Shown one piece after another: positions 23,837-31,539 of a stretch of 32,696 nucleotides of DNA. The notes beneath the pieces were generated by a model. It was given only the letters and a program-made list of their open reading frames with translations, was not told where the DNA came from and did no database searches. The position numbers and the translations under genes are program-made. Every line of letters starts with the position of its first letter. Within the stretch, counting starts at the first letter, position 1. The stretch covers positions 1 to 32,696 of the forward strand of contig JAEZLD010000157.1 in the NCBI GenBank assembly GCA_023415335.1, written 5' to 3'. Source of the DNA: Bacillota bacterium (GTDB lineage: Bacteria > Bacillota > Clostridia > Clostridiales > Caloramatoraceae).

Positions 23837-23909
23837 TATTTAAAAATTATATAGTTTTATGCAACCTTTCCTGAAAATATACGTCTATAATAACAGGAGG
23901 GGATGGAAG

Positions 23910-24002
23910 GTGAAGGCTCTTTATAGGGTATTGATTGTTATTACACTGTTTCTGCTCTTTTTAACGTTGTATGCTGGAATTATAGGAAATACAGCTCAAT
24001 AA
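23910..24002 (+). CDS. 30-residue single-pass membrane peptide
   Basis: A GTG start at 23910 is preceded by AGGAGGGG with a seven-base gap, one of the strongest ribosome sites in the window. The peptide begins K-A-L-Y-R and continues as one hydrophobic helix (about residues 6-26), ending G-N-T-A-Q. The ATG at 23903 in another frame stops after seven codons. A good terminator follows 17 bases after the stop, so this is a defined short transcript. The function is unknown; small clostridial membrane peptides of this kind are rarely annotated. Confidence 0.5.
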   Translation: MKALYRVLIVITLFLLFLTLYAGIIGNTAQ

Positions 24003-24019
24003 TACATATTGGTAAATAT

Positions 24020-24051
24020 AAAGGCCGGTAGCTTTGTACCGGGCTTTTTTT
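24020..24051 (+). terminator. Terminator after the 30-residue peptide gene
   Basis: The stem CCGGTA with TACCGG is extended by further A/G to C/T pairs around one mismatch and is followed by a run of seven T. It lies directly downstream of the small membrane-peptide gene. Confidence 0.8.
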
Positions 24052-24085
24052 GTGTAGATTTTTCTTTTATAAAATTATTATATGC

Positions 24086-24093
24086 TATATAAT
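24086..24093 (+). promoter_or_regulatory. -10 element upstream of acpS
   Basis: TATATAAT preceded by TGC lies 25 bases before the acpS ATG. The -35 is poor. It resembles the TGC-TATAAT at 22996-23004. Confidence 0.35.
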
Positions 24094-24117
24094 AAATGAG
24101 TAAAGGAAGGGAATAGT

Positions 24118-24477
24118 ATGATTATAGGTATCGGAACCGATATTATAGAAATAAGCAGGGTAGCAGAGGCAGCCCAAAGAAAGTACTTTCTTCAGAGGCT
24201 TTTCACGCAGGGTGAAAGAGAGTACCTTGAGGGAAAAGCAGCTCAAAGTATAGCAGGCTATTTCTGTGCCAAGGAGGCTGTAGCTAAGGCACTTGGTACA
24301 GGCTTTAGTGGTATTGCTTTGACTGATATAGAGATTGTTAAAAACAACTCAGTTCCTGGGGTGATGCTCCGTGGACTGGCTAAGGCAATTGCAGAGGATA
24401 AGAAGGTATGCAACATCCAGCTTTCTATTTCCCATTGTAGGGAGTATGCTACCGCTGTAGCGATACTGGAGGGATAA
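24118..24477 (+). CDS. acpS: Holo-[acyl-carrier-protein] synthase AcpS
   Basis: Transfers the 4'-phosphopantetheine arm from CoA to acyl carrier protein, the activating step for fatty-acid synthesis. At 119 residues it is the standard short bacterial AcpS. The Mg-binding D8 in G-I-G-T-D-I and the F-C-A-K-E-A-V-A-K-A-L-G motif with K52 and E53 are intact, and the C-terminal S-I-S-H-C-R-E-Y-A is as expected. AAGGAAGGG precedes the ATG. It is three bases from nnrD, so the two are co-transcribed. Confidence 0.97.
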   Translation: MIIGIGTDIIEISRVAEAAQRKYFLQRLFTQGEREYLEGKAAQSIAGYFCAKEAVAKALGTGFSGIALTDIEIVKNNSVPGVMLRGLAKAIAEDKKVCNIQLSISHCREYATAVAILEG

Positions 24478-24480
24478 GCT

Positions 24481-25980
24481 ATGTATGTTTTAGAGGCCAG
24501 GCAGATGCGGAACGCTGATGCAATGACATGTAATGAATATGGGCTTTCTGGCATGGTACTTATGGAGAATGCTGCAAGGGCGGTATATGATTATATAATA
24601 CAAGAGAAATATGAAAAGATAGTAATCGTTTGTGGAGGCGGCAACAACGGTGGGGATGGCTTTGCACTTGCCAGGCAGCTGCTGACACACGGACAAAATA
24701 CAAGGGTATTCTGTTTTGCAGACATATCCAGGATAAAGGGAGATGCGGCCTTGAATCTTCATATACTGAAAAAAATGGATGTGGAGATAGAGGCTAATAT
24801 AGATAATCTGGGTAGCGCACTTGAGAGGTGCCAGGTGGTAGTTGATGCAATTTTTGGCACAGGCTTCAGAGGGGAAGTACAGGGAAGCTATAAGCAGGCC
24901 ATAGAGCTTATAAACTCATGTGGAAGAAATGTTATATCAGTGGATATGCCCTCTGGAATAAATACTGATAATGGAAAAGAAGCCAATGCATTTGTTAAAG
25001 CAGATTGTACCATAACCTTCTGCTGTAAAAAGCCAGGACAGCTTTTAGGAGCAGGAAGGGAAGCCTCTGGGCGTGTAATTGTAAGCAGCATATCCATGCC
25101 TGAGGACTGCATACTAAAGCAGGAGCCATATATAACCACTAATGATCAATACTATCCTTCAGGGTTAATTAAAAAAAGAAGGAATGAAGCACACAAGGGT
25201 GATTTTGGAAGGGTATATATTATATCGGGAAGCTATAGTATGTCAGGGGCTGCTGCGCTTTGTGCAAAGGCTGCACTGAGGACAGGGTGTGGTCTTGTAA
25301 CCTGTGTGCTTCCGGAGAGTATCATGGACAGGGTAGGTTCTATTGTTCCTGAAGCAACCTTTCTTACGTTTGGCAATGGAGATGAGTCAGGATCTCTCAA
25401 TGAGGATAAGCTTAATAAAATATGCACTACTGCAGATTCTGTGGCTTTAGGTCCTGGAATGGGAACAGGTATGGTAACCTTTGAAATACTAAATGGAATG
25501 CTGGAAGGTTATAAAGGACCAATGGTAATTGATGCGGATGGGATTAATATACTGTCAGAGCATAGAGAGCTTTTAAATAAACTGACTCCTAATACCATTC
25601 TTACCCCACATCCAGGGGAGATGGCCAGGCTTACCGGATTGACAGTGAAGCAGGTTAATGCTGATAGGATGGATATAGCCAAAGGTTTTGCTGAAAGGTA
25701 TGGCTGCATATTGCTATTAAAGGGAGCATCAACAGTAGTTACCAGTGGAAAGAAAATATACATAAATACTACAGGAAACCCTGGAATGGCTACTGGAGGG
25801 TCTGGGGATGTGCTGACCGGAATGATTTCATCATTATGTGGTCAAGGATATGAGCCTTACGAGGCTGCAGTACTGGGATGTTATCTTCATGGATGTGCAG
25901 GGGATGAGGCTATGGTGAGGTATGGCTATGGTATTACTGCGGGTGATATAACGGATTATATAAATGTAATAATGCCATAA
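24481..25980 (+). CDS. nnrD: Bifunctional NAD(P)H-hydrate epimerase / ADP-dependent dehydratase
   Basis: Repairs damaged NAD(P)HX. The N-terminal YjeF_N epimerase domain (about 1-210) interconverts the epimers and shows G-G-G-N-N-G-G-D-G-F at 52-61. The C-terminal carbohydrate-kinase-like domain (about 225-499) dehydrates the S form using ADP, with N-P-G-M-A-T-G-G-S-G-D-V-L-T-G-M near 433-446 holding the catalytic Asp. The 499 residues match the two-domain fusion. Adjacency to acpS is common in Firmicutes. Confidence 0.95.
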   Translation: MYVLEARQMRNADAMTCNEYGLSGMVLMENAARAVYDYIIQEKYEKIVIVCGGGNNGGDGFALARQLLTHGQNTRVFCFADISRIKGDAALNLHILKKMDVEIEANIDNLGSALERCQVVVDAIFGTGFRGEVQGSYKQAIELINSCGRNVISVDMPSGINTDNGKEANAFVKADCTITFCCKKPGQLLGAGREASGRVIVSSISMPEDCILKQEPYITTNDQYYPSGLIKKRRNEAHKGDFGRVYIISGSYSMSGAAALCAKAALRTGCGLVTCVLPESIMDRVGSIVPEATFLTFGNGDESGSLNEDKLNKICTTADSVALGPGMGTGMVTFEILNGMLEGYKGPMVIDADGINILSEHRELLNKLTPNTILTPHPGEMARLTGLTVKQVNADRMDIAKGFAERYGCILLLKGASTVVTSGKKIYINTTGNPGMATGGSGDVLTGMISSLCGQGYEPYEAAVLGCYLHGCAGDEAMVRYGYGITAGDITDYINVIMP

Positions 25981-26011
25981 TGCTGTAATATAAAATTTGA
26001 TTGTAGAATAA

Positions 26012-26033
26012 AATACAGTATAAGTACTGTATT
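26012..26033. repeat. Perfect hairpin just upstream of the GerS-like gene
   Basis: AATACAGTA and TACTGTATT form 9-bp arms around TAAG. The hairpin ends 15 bases before the GTG start of the lipoprotein gene. No T-run follows, so it looks like an operator or a 5' leader hairpin rather than a terminator. Confidence 0.45.
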
Positions 26034-26048
26034 AGGACTGATATTTAA

Positions 26049-26663
26049 GTGAAAACTAAACTTCTGGTGGTTATTTTATTTGTTATACTGTTATCCTCCT
26101 GTGGGAAGCAGAATAGTATAGAACAGATAAGGTACAAGCTTTCAAGGATGAATTCCTATGAAGCAGAGGTTGAAATAACAGTATTTGGAGAGAACAATAA
26201 TTCCAAGTATACTGTCAAGCAGTATTATAAATATCCGGACAAGCTAAGACTGGAGTTTATTGAGCCATCCTTTTTAAATGGACAGGTTATACTATACAAT
26301 TCACGAAGATGGACATCCTACAATCCCTCTATAGGAATGGAAATATCTATAGAAGGAGTTAAGGAGGAGCAGGATTATATAAATACAGGCTTTCTGCTTA
26401 AATCCATAGGAGACATAAAAAAGGATAATTATACAAAGGATACTATTGATGGTGTTGAGTATGCAGTGATAAAATCTCCTATACCAGATGCCACTATGTA
26501 CAGAAAACAGGTTGCTGTGTATTTTGAGAGTATGGGTGGAACTCCTGCATATATGAATATAACGGATTCTAAAGGAAAACTCAGGGTAAACATAAAATAT
26601 ATAAGGTTTATATACAATGCGGATATAAAAGATGAAATGTTTATAGATGCAAAACCAAAATGA
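26049..26663 (+). CDS. gerS: GerS-like lipoprotein (LolA-type fold)
   Basis: A 204-residue secreted lipoprotein. The signal sequence is M-K-T-K followed by a hydrophobic run to the lipobox L-S-S-C, with C18 as the lipidated residue. The rest is a soluble, beta-rich domain with charged and aromatic residues, like the LolA-type outer-membrane-lipoprotein-sorting fold. In Clostridioides difficile the germination lipoprotein GerS is encoded directly before an alanine racemase. The same order here supports a GerS-family role in cortex hydrolysis during spore germination. The start is GTG with an AGGA site at a long distance, so the initiation context is weak. The assignment rests on synteny and lipoprotein type, not on a unique motif. 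Confidence 0.7.
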   Translation: MKTKLLVVILFVILLSSCGKQNSIEQIRYKLSRMNSYEAEVEITVFGENNNSKYTVKQYYKYPDKLRLEFIEPSFLNGQVILYNSRRWTSYNPSIGMEISIEGVKEEQDYINTGFLLKSIGDIKKDNYTKDTIDGVEYAVIKSPIPDATMYRKQVAVYFESMGGTPAYMNITDSKGKLRVNIKYIRFIYNADIKDEMFIDAKPK

Positions 26664-26808
26664 AAGTAATATAATAAGATGCAAAGCTATTAAAAATTGT
26701 ATAGAAAGACTTTTGATGTAGTGCAAGGGCTTGCCATATTGGGGACGTTTGTTTGGCTCTAAAATGTTTTTTATGGTATTTAATTAACATGCTAAAGAGG
26801 TGCATCAA

Positions 26809-27969
26809 ATGAAAATTAGACCGTACTATGCAGAGATTAACCTTGACAATTTTAGACATAACTTCAAGGAGGTAAAAAGACTGGCTGCAGGTAAGAAAAC
26901 CTTTGGTGTAATTAAGGGGGATGCATATGGACATGGTGCTGTGGAGCTTGGCAGAATACTACATGAGGAAAAAGCAGATTATTTTGCTGTTGCAGCAATT
27001 ACAGAGGCAATAGAGCTGAGAAAAAACGGGTTTGAGGAGCCTATACTGATTTTAGGATATACGTCGCCGGAGTTCGCTGATGAATTGGTTAGTTATCATA
27101 TTACCCAAGCGGTATTCAGCTATGAGGCTGCGGAGGTGATATCCAGAGAAGCAGTTAAGCAGGGAAAGACGGCCACAATTCATATTAAGCTTGATACAGG
27201 TATGGGAAGAATAGGGTTTCTTCCTAATGACAAATCAATTAATGAAATAGTAAAAATTTCGAGATTGGGTAACTTATACATGGAGGGAGCATTTTCCCAT
27301 TTCTCATCCTCAGATGAAAGTGACAAGCAGTTTGCCCTTAAACAGCTGGAATGCTATAAGACAATGCTAGATAAGCTGGAGGAAAAAGGAATTAAGTTCG
27401 ACCTAAGGCATATTGCAAACAGTGCTGCTATTATAGATATGGAGGAAGCATGTTCATGTTATGATGGGGTAAGGCCTGGCATAATACTTTATGGATATTA
27501 TCCTTCAGATGAGATAAAGATGGACAGAATAAGCCTGAAGCCTGTAATGAGTTTAAAGGCTAGCATTGTAAACATAAAGGAGGTAGAAGAGGAAACTCCT
27601 ATAAGCTATGGTAGAAAGTATTATACTAAAAGAAAAAGCATAATTGCAACACTGCCCTTTGGATATGCAGATGGATTTACCAGGCTGCTTTTTGGTAAGG
27701 CAAATATAATTGCGGGAGACAAGCTTGCGCCTATAGTTGGAAGAATATGTATGGATCAGTGTATGGCTGATATAACCGACTGCGGACCATTAAAGGTAGG
27801 CGATGAGGTGATAGTTATGGGAGAGAGCAATGGAATAAGAAATAATGCAGAGGATTATGCGAAGGCCCTTGGCACTATAAGCTACGAGATACTGTGCATG
27901 GTTTCCAGACGTGTTCCAAGGGTATATATAGAAAACGGAAGTATAGTTAAAGTAAAAAACTATGTTTAA
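26809..27969 (+). CDS. alr: Alanine racemase (PLP-dependent)
   Basis: Interconverts L- and D-alanine for peptidoglycan and, in spore formers, for control of germination. The 386 residues have the normal two-domain layout. The PLP lysine is K36 in F-G-V-I-K-G-D-A-Y-G-H-G, the second catalytic base is Y267 in S-Y-G-R-K-Y, and G-R-I-C-M-D-Q is the conserved C-terminal segment. The ATG at 26809 follows AAAGAGG by eight bases. An in-frame GTG at 26800 sits on that site and is unlikely. A 145-base gap separates it from gerS, longer than elsewhere in this run, so it may also have its own promoter, though I see no clear one. Confidence 0.96.
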   Translation: MKIRPYYAEINLDNFRHNFKEVKRLAAGKKTFGVIKGDAYGHGAVELGRILHEEKADYFAVAAITEAIELRKNGFEEPILILGYTSPEFADELVSYHITQAVFSYEAAEVISREAVKQGKTATIHIKLDTGMGRIGFLPNDKSINEIVKISRLGNLYMEGAFSHFSSSDESDKQFALKQLECYKTMLDKLEEKGIKFDLRHIANSAAIIDMEEACSCYDGVRPGIILYGYYPSDEIKMDRISLKPVMSLKASIVNIKEVEEETPISYGRKYYTKRKSIIATLPFGYADGFTRLLFGKANIIAGDKLAPIVGRICMDQCMADITDCGPLKVGDEVIVMGESNGIRNNAEDYAKALGTISYEILCMVSRRVPRVYIENGSIVKVKNYV

Positions 27970-28082
27970 ACATATTTTTTATAATAATGGAAATAATGAT
28001 ATAAAGAGTAATTAAAACATATCTGTCATGATTCATAAGTATTTTTAATCTGTGCATACAGGTTAATACAGGGGGTAAAAAA

Positions 28083-28406
28083 ATGGACGAAAATAAGAAA
28101 ATAGTAATAAGCTTCCCCAAGCAGCTCCTAAATGAATTTGATGACCTCTTGGATTGTAAATCTTCCCAAAAAAGAAGTCAATTTATTAGGGAAGCAGTAA
28201 TATTATATATTAAAGAACGAAAGAAAAACAATATGAGAGAGCTTATGAAAAAAGGTTATGAGGAAATGTCATGTATTAACTGCGAAATAGCGGAATATGG
28301 TATTATTTGTGATTGCGCAGATCTAGAAAAATATGAAGCAGGATTATCGGAGAGTGATAATATAGATGGCTCAGGTGGTGAAAAGAGGAGATATATACTA
28401 TGCTGA
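28083..28406 (+). CDS. mazE: MazE-type antitoxin (ribbon-helix-helix)
   Basis: A 107-residue antitoxin of the NdoAI/MazE type. Residues 6-50 form a ribbon-helix-helix DNA-binding domain (K-I-V-I-S-F-P-K-Q-L-L, then R-S-Q-F-I-R-E-A-V). The acidic C-terminal part would wrap the toxin. AGGGGGT precedes the ATG. Its last 41 bases overlap mazF in another frame. The C-terminal G-G-E-K-R-R-Y-I-L-C lies entirely in the overlap. The pair follows alr, the same order as in Bacillus and several clostridia. Confidence 0.88.
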   Translation: MDENKKIVISFPKQLLNEFDDLLDCKSSQKRSQFIREAVILYIKERKKNNMRELMKKGYEEMSCINCEIAEYGIICDCADLEKYEAGLSESDNIDGSGGEKRRYILC

Positions 28407-28722
28407 TTTAAGTCCGGTTATTGGCTCCGAGCAAGGAGGAATTCGTCCGGTTCTTATAATTCAGAATGACATAGGCAATAAATACAGTCCTACCGTTATT
28501 GTTACAGCAATAACTTCCCAAATTAATAAAGCAAAGCTTCCTACCCATGTGGAGATAAGCTCGGAGGAATATGGGCTAAACAAGGACTCGGTTATTTTGC
28601 TGGAACAGATAAGAACCATAGACAAAAGAAGGCTTAAGGATAGAATAGGACATATTAACGAGGAACTTATGGTCCAGGTTGACCAGGCTCTGACCATAAG
28701 CCTGGGTATGATAGAGGTATAG
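28366..28722 (+). CDS. mazF: MazF/EndoA-type mRNA interferase toxin
   Basis: A 118-residue sequence-specific endoribonuclease of the PemK/MazF family, very similar in layout to Bacillus subtilis EndoA (116 residues). The N-terminal V-K-R-G-D-I-Y-Y-A-D-L-S-P-V and G-S-E-Q-G-G-I-R-P-V-L motifs are intact. R27 and T50 align with the catalytic R25 and T48 of EndoA, so the toxin looks active. The start at 28366 lies inside mazE. The conserved part begins at about 28378, so the overlap is real whichever start is used. It ends at a long terminator hairpin. Confidence 0.95.
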   Translation: MAQVVKRGDIYYADLSPVIGSEQGGIRPVLIIQNDIGNKYSPTVIVTAITSQINKAKLPTHVEISSEEYGLNKDSVILLEQIRTIDKRRLKDRIGHINEELMVQVDQALTISLGMIEV

Positions 28723-28726
28723 TGTA

Positions 28727-28784
28727 AAAGGAAGCACTCTCAAATGTAGCAAATCTGCAATGTGAGGGCTTCCTTTTTCTTTTG
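28727..28784 (+). terminator. Terminator of mazEF
   Basis: A 9-bp outer stem AAAGGAAGC with GCTTCCTTT, a partially paired inner arm, then TTCTTTT. It starts four bases after the mazF stop. Confidence 0.8.
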
Positions 28785-28932
28785 AATAATTGAAATTATG
28801 TTTGGAAGGGTTTATACTTTATTTGTCAAACAGAACGGAAAGCTTCCCTATAAAGCGGGAGTTTTTTTGAATTACTTCTATGAATGGCAAAATATTAAGC
28901 TACATGATTTTATGCATACAGGAGGAAATGCT

Positions 28933-29784
28933 ATGAAGAAAAATGTAAAAGAATACATATTTATTACAGTAGGTGCAGTGCTGGTGGCTATAAGCGTGCA
29001 TTTTTTTCTGTCACCTGCTAATTTGGCAGCAGGAGGAGTCAGTGGAATTGCTATAATATTATCTAAGTTTTTTCCCACGATTCCTATAGGCTTTATGATG
29101 CTTATAATGAATGCTATATTATTTGTAATAGGATTTATATTTATTGGTAACAGCTTTGGTGGAAAGACCATATATGCAAGTCTAAGCTTATCAGGGGCAA
29201 CCTGGGTGCTTGAGAGACTTTTTCCGATGGATGGGCCTGTGGTGGAGGATTTATTTATAGTGATGGTGTTCGGTGTGCTCATTTCTGGAGTAGGAATGGC
29301 ACTGGTTTTTAATCAGAATGCTTCCACAGGAGGAACAGATATAATTGCAAAGATACTGAATAAGTATATCCATCTGGATATAGGGAAAGCCTTGCTATTA
29401 TCAGACTTTATTATTACTCTTGGTGCAGCGGCAGTTTTTGGCCCCCTTATTGGAATGTATGCCCTGCTGGCTGTGATAATCAATGGATTTGCAATAGATG
29501 CAGTAATACAGGGTATCAGTACCTGTATGCAGGTTACAGTAATAAGCGAAAAGGGAGAGGAAATAAAGTCCTTTATAATTAAGGAGTTAAACAGGGGAGT
29601 AACGCTGTATATGGCAACTGGGGCATATACTGGTGATAGGAAGGAGGTATTAGTTACAGTAGTAAGCAGAAGGGAGTTTATAAGAATTAAGGACTATGTA
29701 TCCATGCTGGATAAAACGGCATTTGTAACCGTTGCTAATATACATGAGGTTTTAGGAGAAGGCTTCAAGGATATTACTGATTAA
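28933..29784 (+). CDS. YitT-family membrane protein (DUF161 + DUF2179)
   Basis: A 283-residue protein with about five to six membrane helices (residues about 8-190). The conserved segments are F-L-S-P-A-N-L-A-A-G-G-V-S-G-I and N-Q-N-A-S-T-G-G-T-D-I-I-A. The cytoplasmic C-terminal DUF2179 domain has R-G-V-T-L-Y-M-A-T-G-A-Y-T-G and D-K-T-A-F-V-T-V. The biochemical role is not established. The ATG at 28933 is preceded by AGGAGG at seven bases. The frame stays open back to 28798, but those extra 45 codons lack family similarity and a ribosome site. It ends at a terminator, so it is a single-gene unit. Confidence 0.88.
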   Translation: MKKNVKEYIFITVGAVLVAISVHFFLSPANLAAGGVSGIAIILSKFFPTIPIGFMMLIMNAILFVIGFIFIGNSFGGKTIYASLSLSGATWVLERLFPMDGPVVEDLFIVMVFGVLISGVGMALVFNQNASTGGTDIIAKILNKYIHLDIGKALLLSDFIITLGAAAVFGPLIGMYALLAVIINGFAIDAVIQGISTCMQVTVISEKGEEIKSFIIKELNRGVTLYMATGAYTGDRKEVLVTVVSRREFIRIKDYVSMLDKTAFVTVANIHEVLGEGFKDITD

Positions 29785-29799
29785 GAATAATAATATCAT

Positions 29800-29845
29800 A
29801 AAGAAATCTTTTTTTATGTGAAATAAAAGAAGATTTCTTTTTTTG
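29800..29845 (+). terminator. Terminator of the YitT-family gene
   Basis: A long, nearly perfect stem of about 17 bp (AAAGAAATCTT pairing with AAGATTTCTTT, extended inward by A/T pairs) is followed by TTTT. It lies 15 bases after the stop codon. Confidence 0.85.
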
Positions 29846-29965
29846 GGTTTTATTTATTTTGATTAATATGGTAGAATAGTATTGTCGTATACTATAGGTT
29901 TTTGATATGTTATATATAATCATGCTTGATAGATGACGTAATATGTGCTTGGGGGAGGTCATAGC

Positions 29966-30652
29966 TTGATAGAATTTAAAAAGGTGTCTAAAGTTTACCA
30001 AAATAATCATATAGCCTTATCAAATGTAAGTATAGAAATAAATAGGGGTGAATTTGTTTTCGTGGTTGGTCCTAGTGGAGCAGGAAAATCTACTATGATT
30101 AAGCTGTTAATGAAGGAGATAGAGCCAACAAATGGAGAAATCATTGTAAACAATATAGATGTAAATGGGCTTAAAAGAAGGGAAGTTCCATATTATAGAA
30201 GGAATATAGGGGTGGTATTCCAGGATTTTAAGCTTTTGCACAACAAAACAGTAAATGAAAATGTTGCTTTTGCCATGAGAATTGTTGGGGCTAGCTATAG
30301 GGACATAAAAAAGCGTGTTCCCCAGATCCTTAATATAGTTGGACTAAGCAATAAGGGGAAACAATATCCAAGTCAGCTTTCTGGAGGGGAACAGCAGAGG
30401 GTAGTGCTTGCAAGAGCCCTTGTAAATAATCCAGCAATACTTATATGTGATGAACCTACAGGAAATCTGGACCCTGATACTGCTTGGGGAATCATGGAAC
30501 TTTTAAACGATATAAATAAAGGTGGGACAACCATTCTAATGGCAACCCATGCTAAGGATGTAGTAGATAGAATGAAAAAGAGGGTTATTGCAATAGAAAA
30601 GGGAGTAGTGGTAAGAGACCAGGAAAGAGGTGGTTATGGCTATGAGGATTAG
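29966..30652 (+). CDS. ftsE: Cell-division ATP-binding protein FtsE
   Basis: The ABC ATPase that drives FtsX to activate peptidoglycan hydrolases at the membrane. It has 228 residues. Walker A G-P-S-G-A-G-K-S-T is at 35-43, Q-loop Q86, signature L-S-G-G-E-Q-Q at 138-144, Walker B with D162 and E163 in C-D-E-P-T-G-N-L-D, and an A-T-H switch follows. The likely start is the TTG at 29966, where the family N-terminus (M-I-E-F-K-K-V-S-K-V-Y) begins and GGGGGAGG lies seven bases upstream. The in-frame GTG at 29945 is before that site. It overlaps ftsX. Confidence 0.95.
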   Translation: MIEFKKVSKVYQNNHIALSNVSIEINRGEFVFVVGPSGAGKSTMIKLLMKEIEPTNGEIIVNNIDVNGLKRREVPYYRRNIGVVFQDFKLLHNKTVNENVAFAMRIVGASYRDIKKRVPQILNIVGLSNKGKQYPSQLSGGEQQRVVLARALVNNPAILICDEPTGNLDPDTAWGIMELLNDINKGGTTILMATHAKDVVDRMKKRVIAIEKGVVVRDQERGGYGYED

Positions 30653-31529
30653 CAACGTAGGATACTTTTTCCGGGAAAGCTTTAGGAGCAGTAAGAGAAA
30701 CAGGGTTATGAGTATTGCATCAATAGGAACAGTTGCCGCAGCACTTCTTATTTTTGGAATATTCATGTTACTTATACTTAATGTTAATAAGATAGTTGAT
30801 TCAGTAGTAGACAAGGTTGAGATAAAAGTTTTCCTAAATGACGATGTAACCTCCATACAGCAGACAGAAATGGAGAAGAATATTAAGTCATACTCAGGAG
30901 TAAAAAGTGTAAGATTTGAAAGCAAGGAGCAGGCGCTGGAAAACTATAAAAAGATGCTGGGTGATGATGCAGACCTGGCAAATGGACTTTCTGAAAAGAA
31001 CCCTCTGCCAGCCTGCTTTATAATAAAGGTTAGTGATGCAGAAGATGTTACACCTATAGCTCAGAAGGCTTCCACATTGCCCGGAGTGTATAAGATCGTA
31101 GATGGACAGGAAACAGTAACAAAGCTTATAAAAATCATAAATGTGGTTCAAGGGACAAGCCTTACACTTATGATTATTTTGGGTGTAATAGCTGTTTTCC
31201 TTATATCCAATACAATCAAAATTACCGTTTTTACCAGAAAAAGAGAGATTGGTATTATGAAGTACATTGGTGCAACAGATTGGTTTATAAAATGGCCATT
31301 CCTTATTGAGGGGTTGACTCTTGGCTTCATAGGCTCAGTAATTTCACTGCTTATTCTTGGACTTGGGTACAGATATATTACAAATGCTGTGGATGAAGGC
31401 ACACTGCTGTTCTCATTGGTGCCTGCAGCCAAGGTCATGCACAGTATGATATTGGAGTTTCTTGGAGTAGGTATGTTCATAGGCGGGGCAGGCAGCCTTT
31501 TCTCTATGAAGAAGTTTCTTGCAGTATAG
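30636..31529 (+). CDS. ftsX: Cell-division membrane protein FtsX
   Basis: The permease-like partner of FtsE, of 297 residues. The layout is typical: a short cytoplasmic N-terminus with F-R-S-S-K-R-N-R, a first membrane helix at about 20-45, an extracytoplasmic domain at about 50-165, and three further helices with R-K-R-E-I-G-I-M-K-Y-I-G-A-T between the second and third. The start is the ATG at 30636 after AAAGAGG. The ATG two codons later is an alternative. The gene begins inside ftsE (17-base overlap) and is followed ten bases later by a secreted coiled-coil M23 peptidase, the kind of hydrolase that FtsEX activates. Confidence 0.95.
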   Translation: MAMRISNVGYFFRESFRSSKRNRVMSIASIGTVAAALLIFGIFMLLILNVNKIVDSVVDKVEIKVFLNDDVTSIQQTEMEKNIKSYSGVKSVRFESKEQALENYKKMLGDDADLANGLSEKNPLPACFIIKVSDAEDVTPIAQKASTLPGVYKIVDGQETVTKLIKIINVVQGTSLTLMIILGVIAVFLISNTIKITVFTRKREIGIMKYIGATDWFIKWPFLIEGLTLGFIGSVISLLILGLGYRYITNAVDEGTLLFSLVPAAKVMHSMILEFLGVGMFIGGAGSLFSMKKFLAV

Positions 31530-31539
31530 GAGGGAGAAA

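Noticed and set aside
28848..28868. Short stem followed by seven T, upstream of the YitT-family gene
   Set aside because: The stem is only about five pairs with a bulge, and the real mazF terminator already lies upstream at 28727-28784.
28798..28932. N-terminal extension of the YitT-family protein
   Set aside because: The frame is open but lacks a ribosome site and family similarity, and a perfect AGGAGG precedes the internal ATG at 28933.
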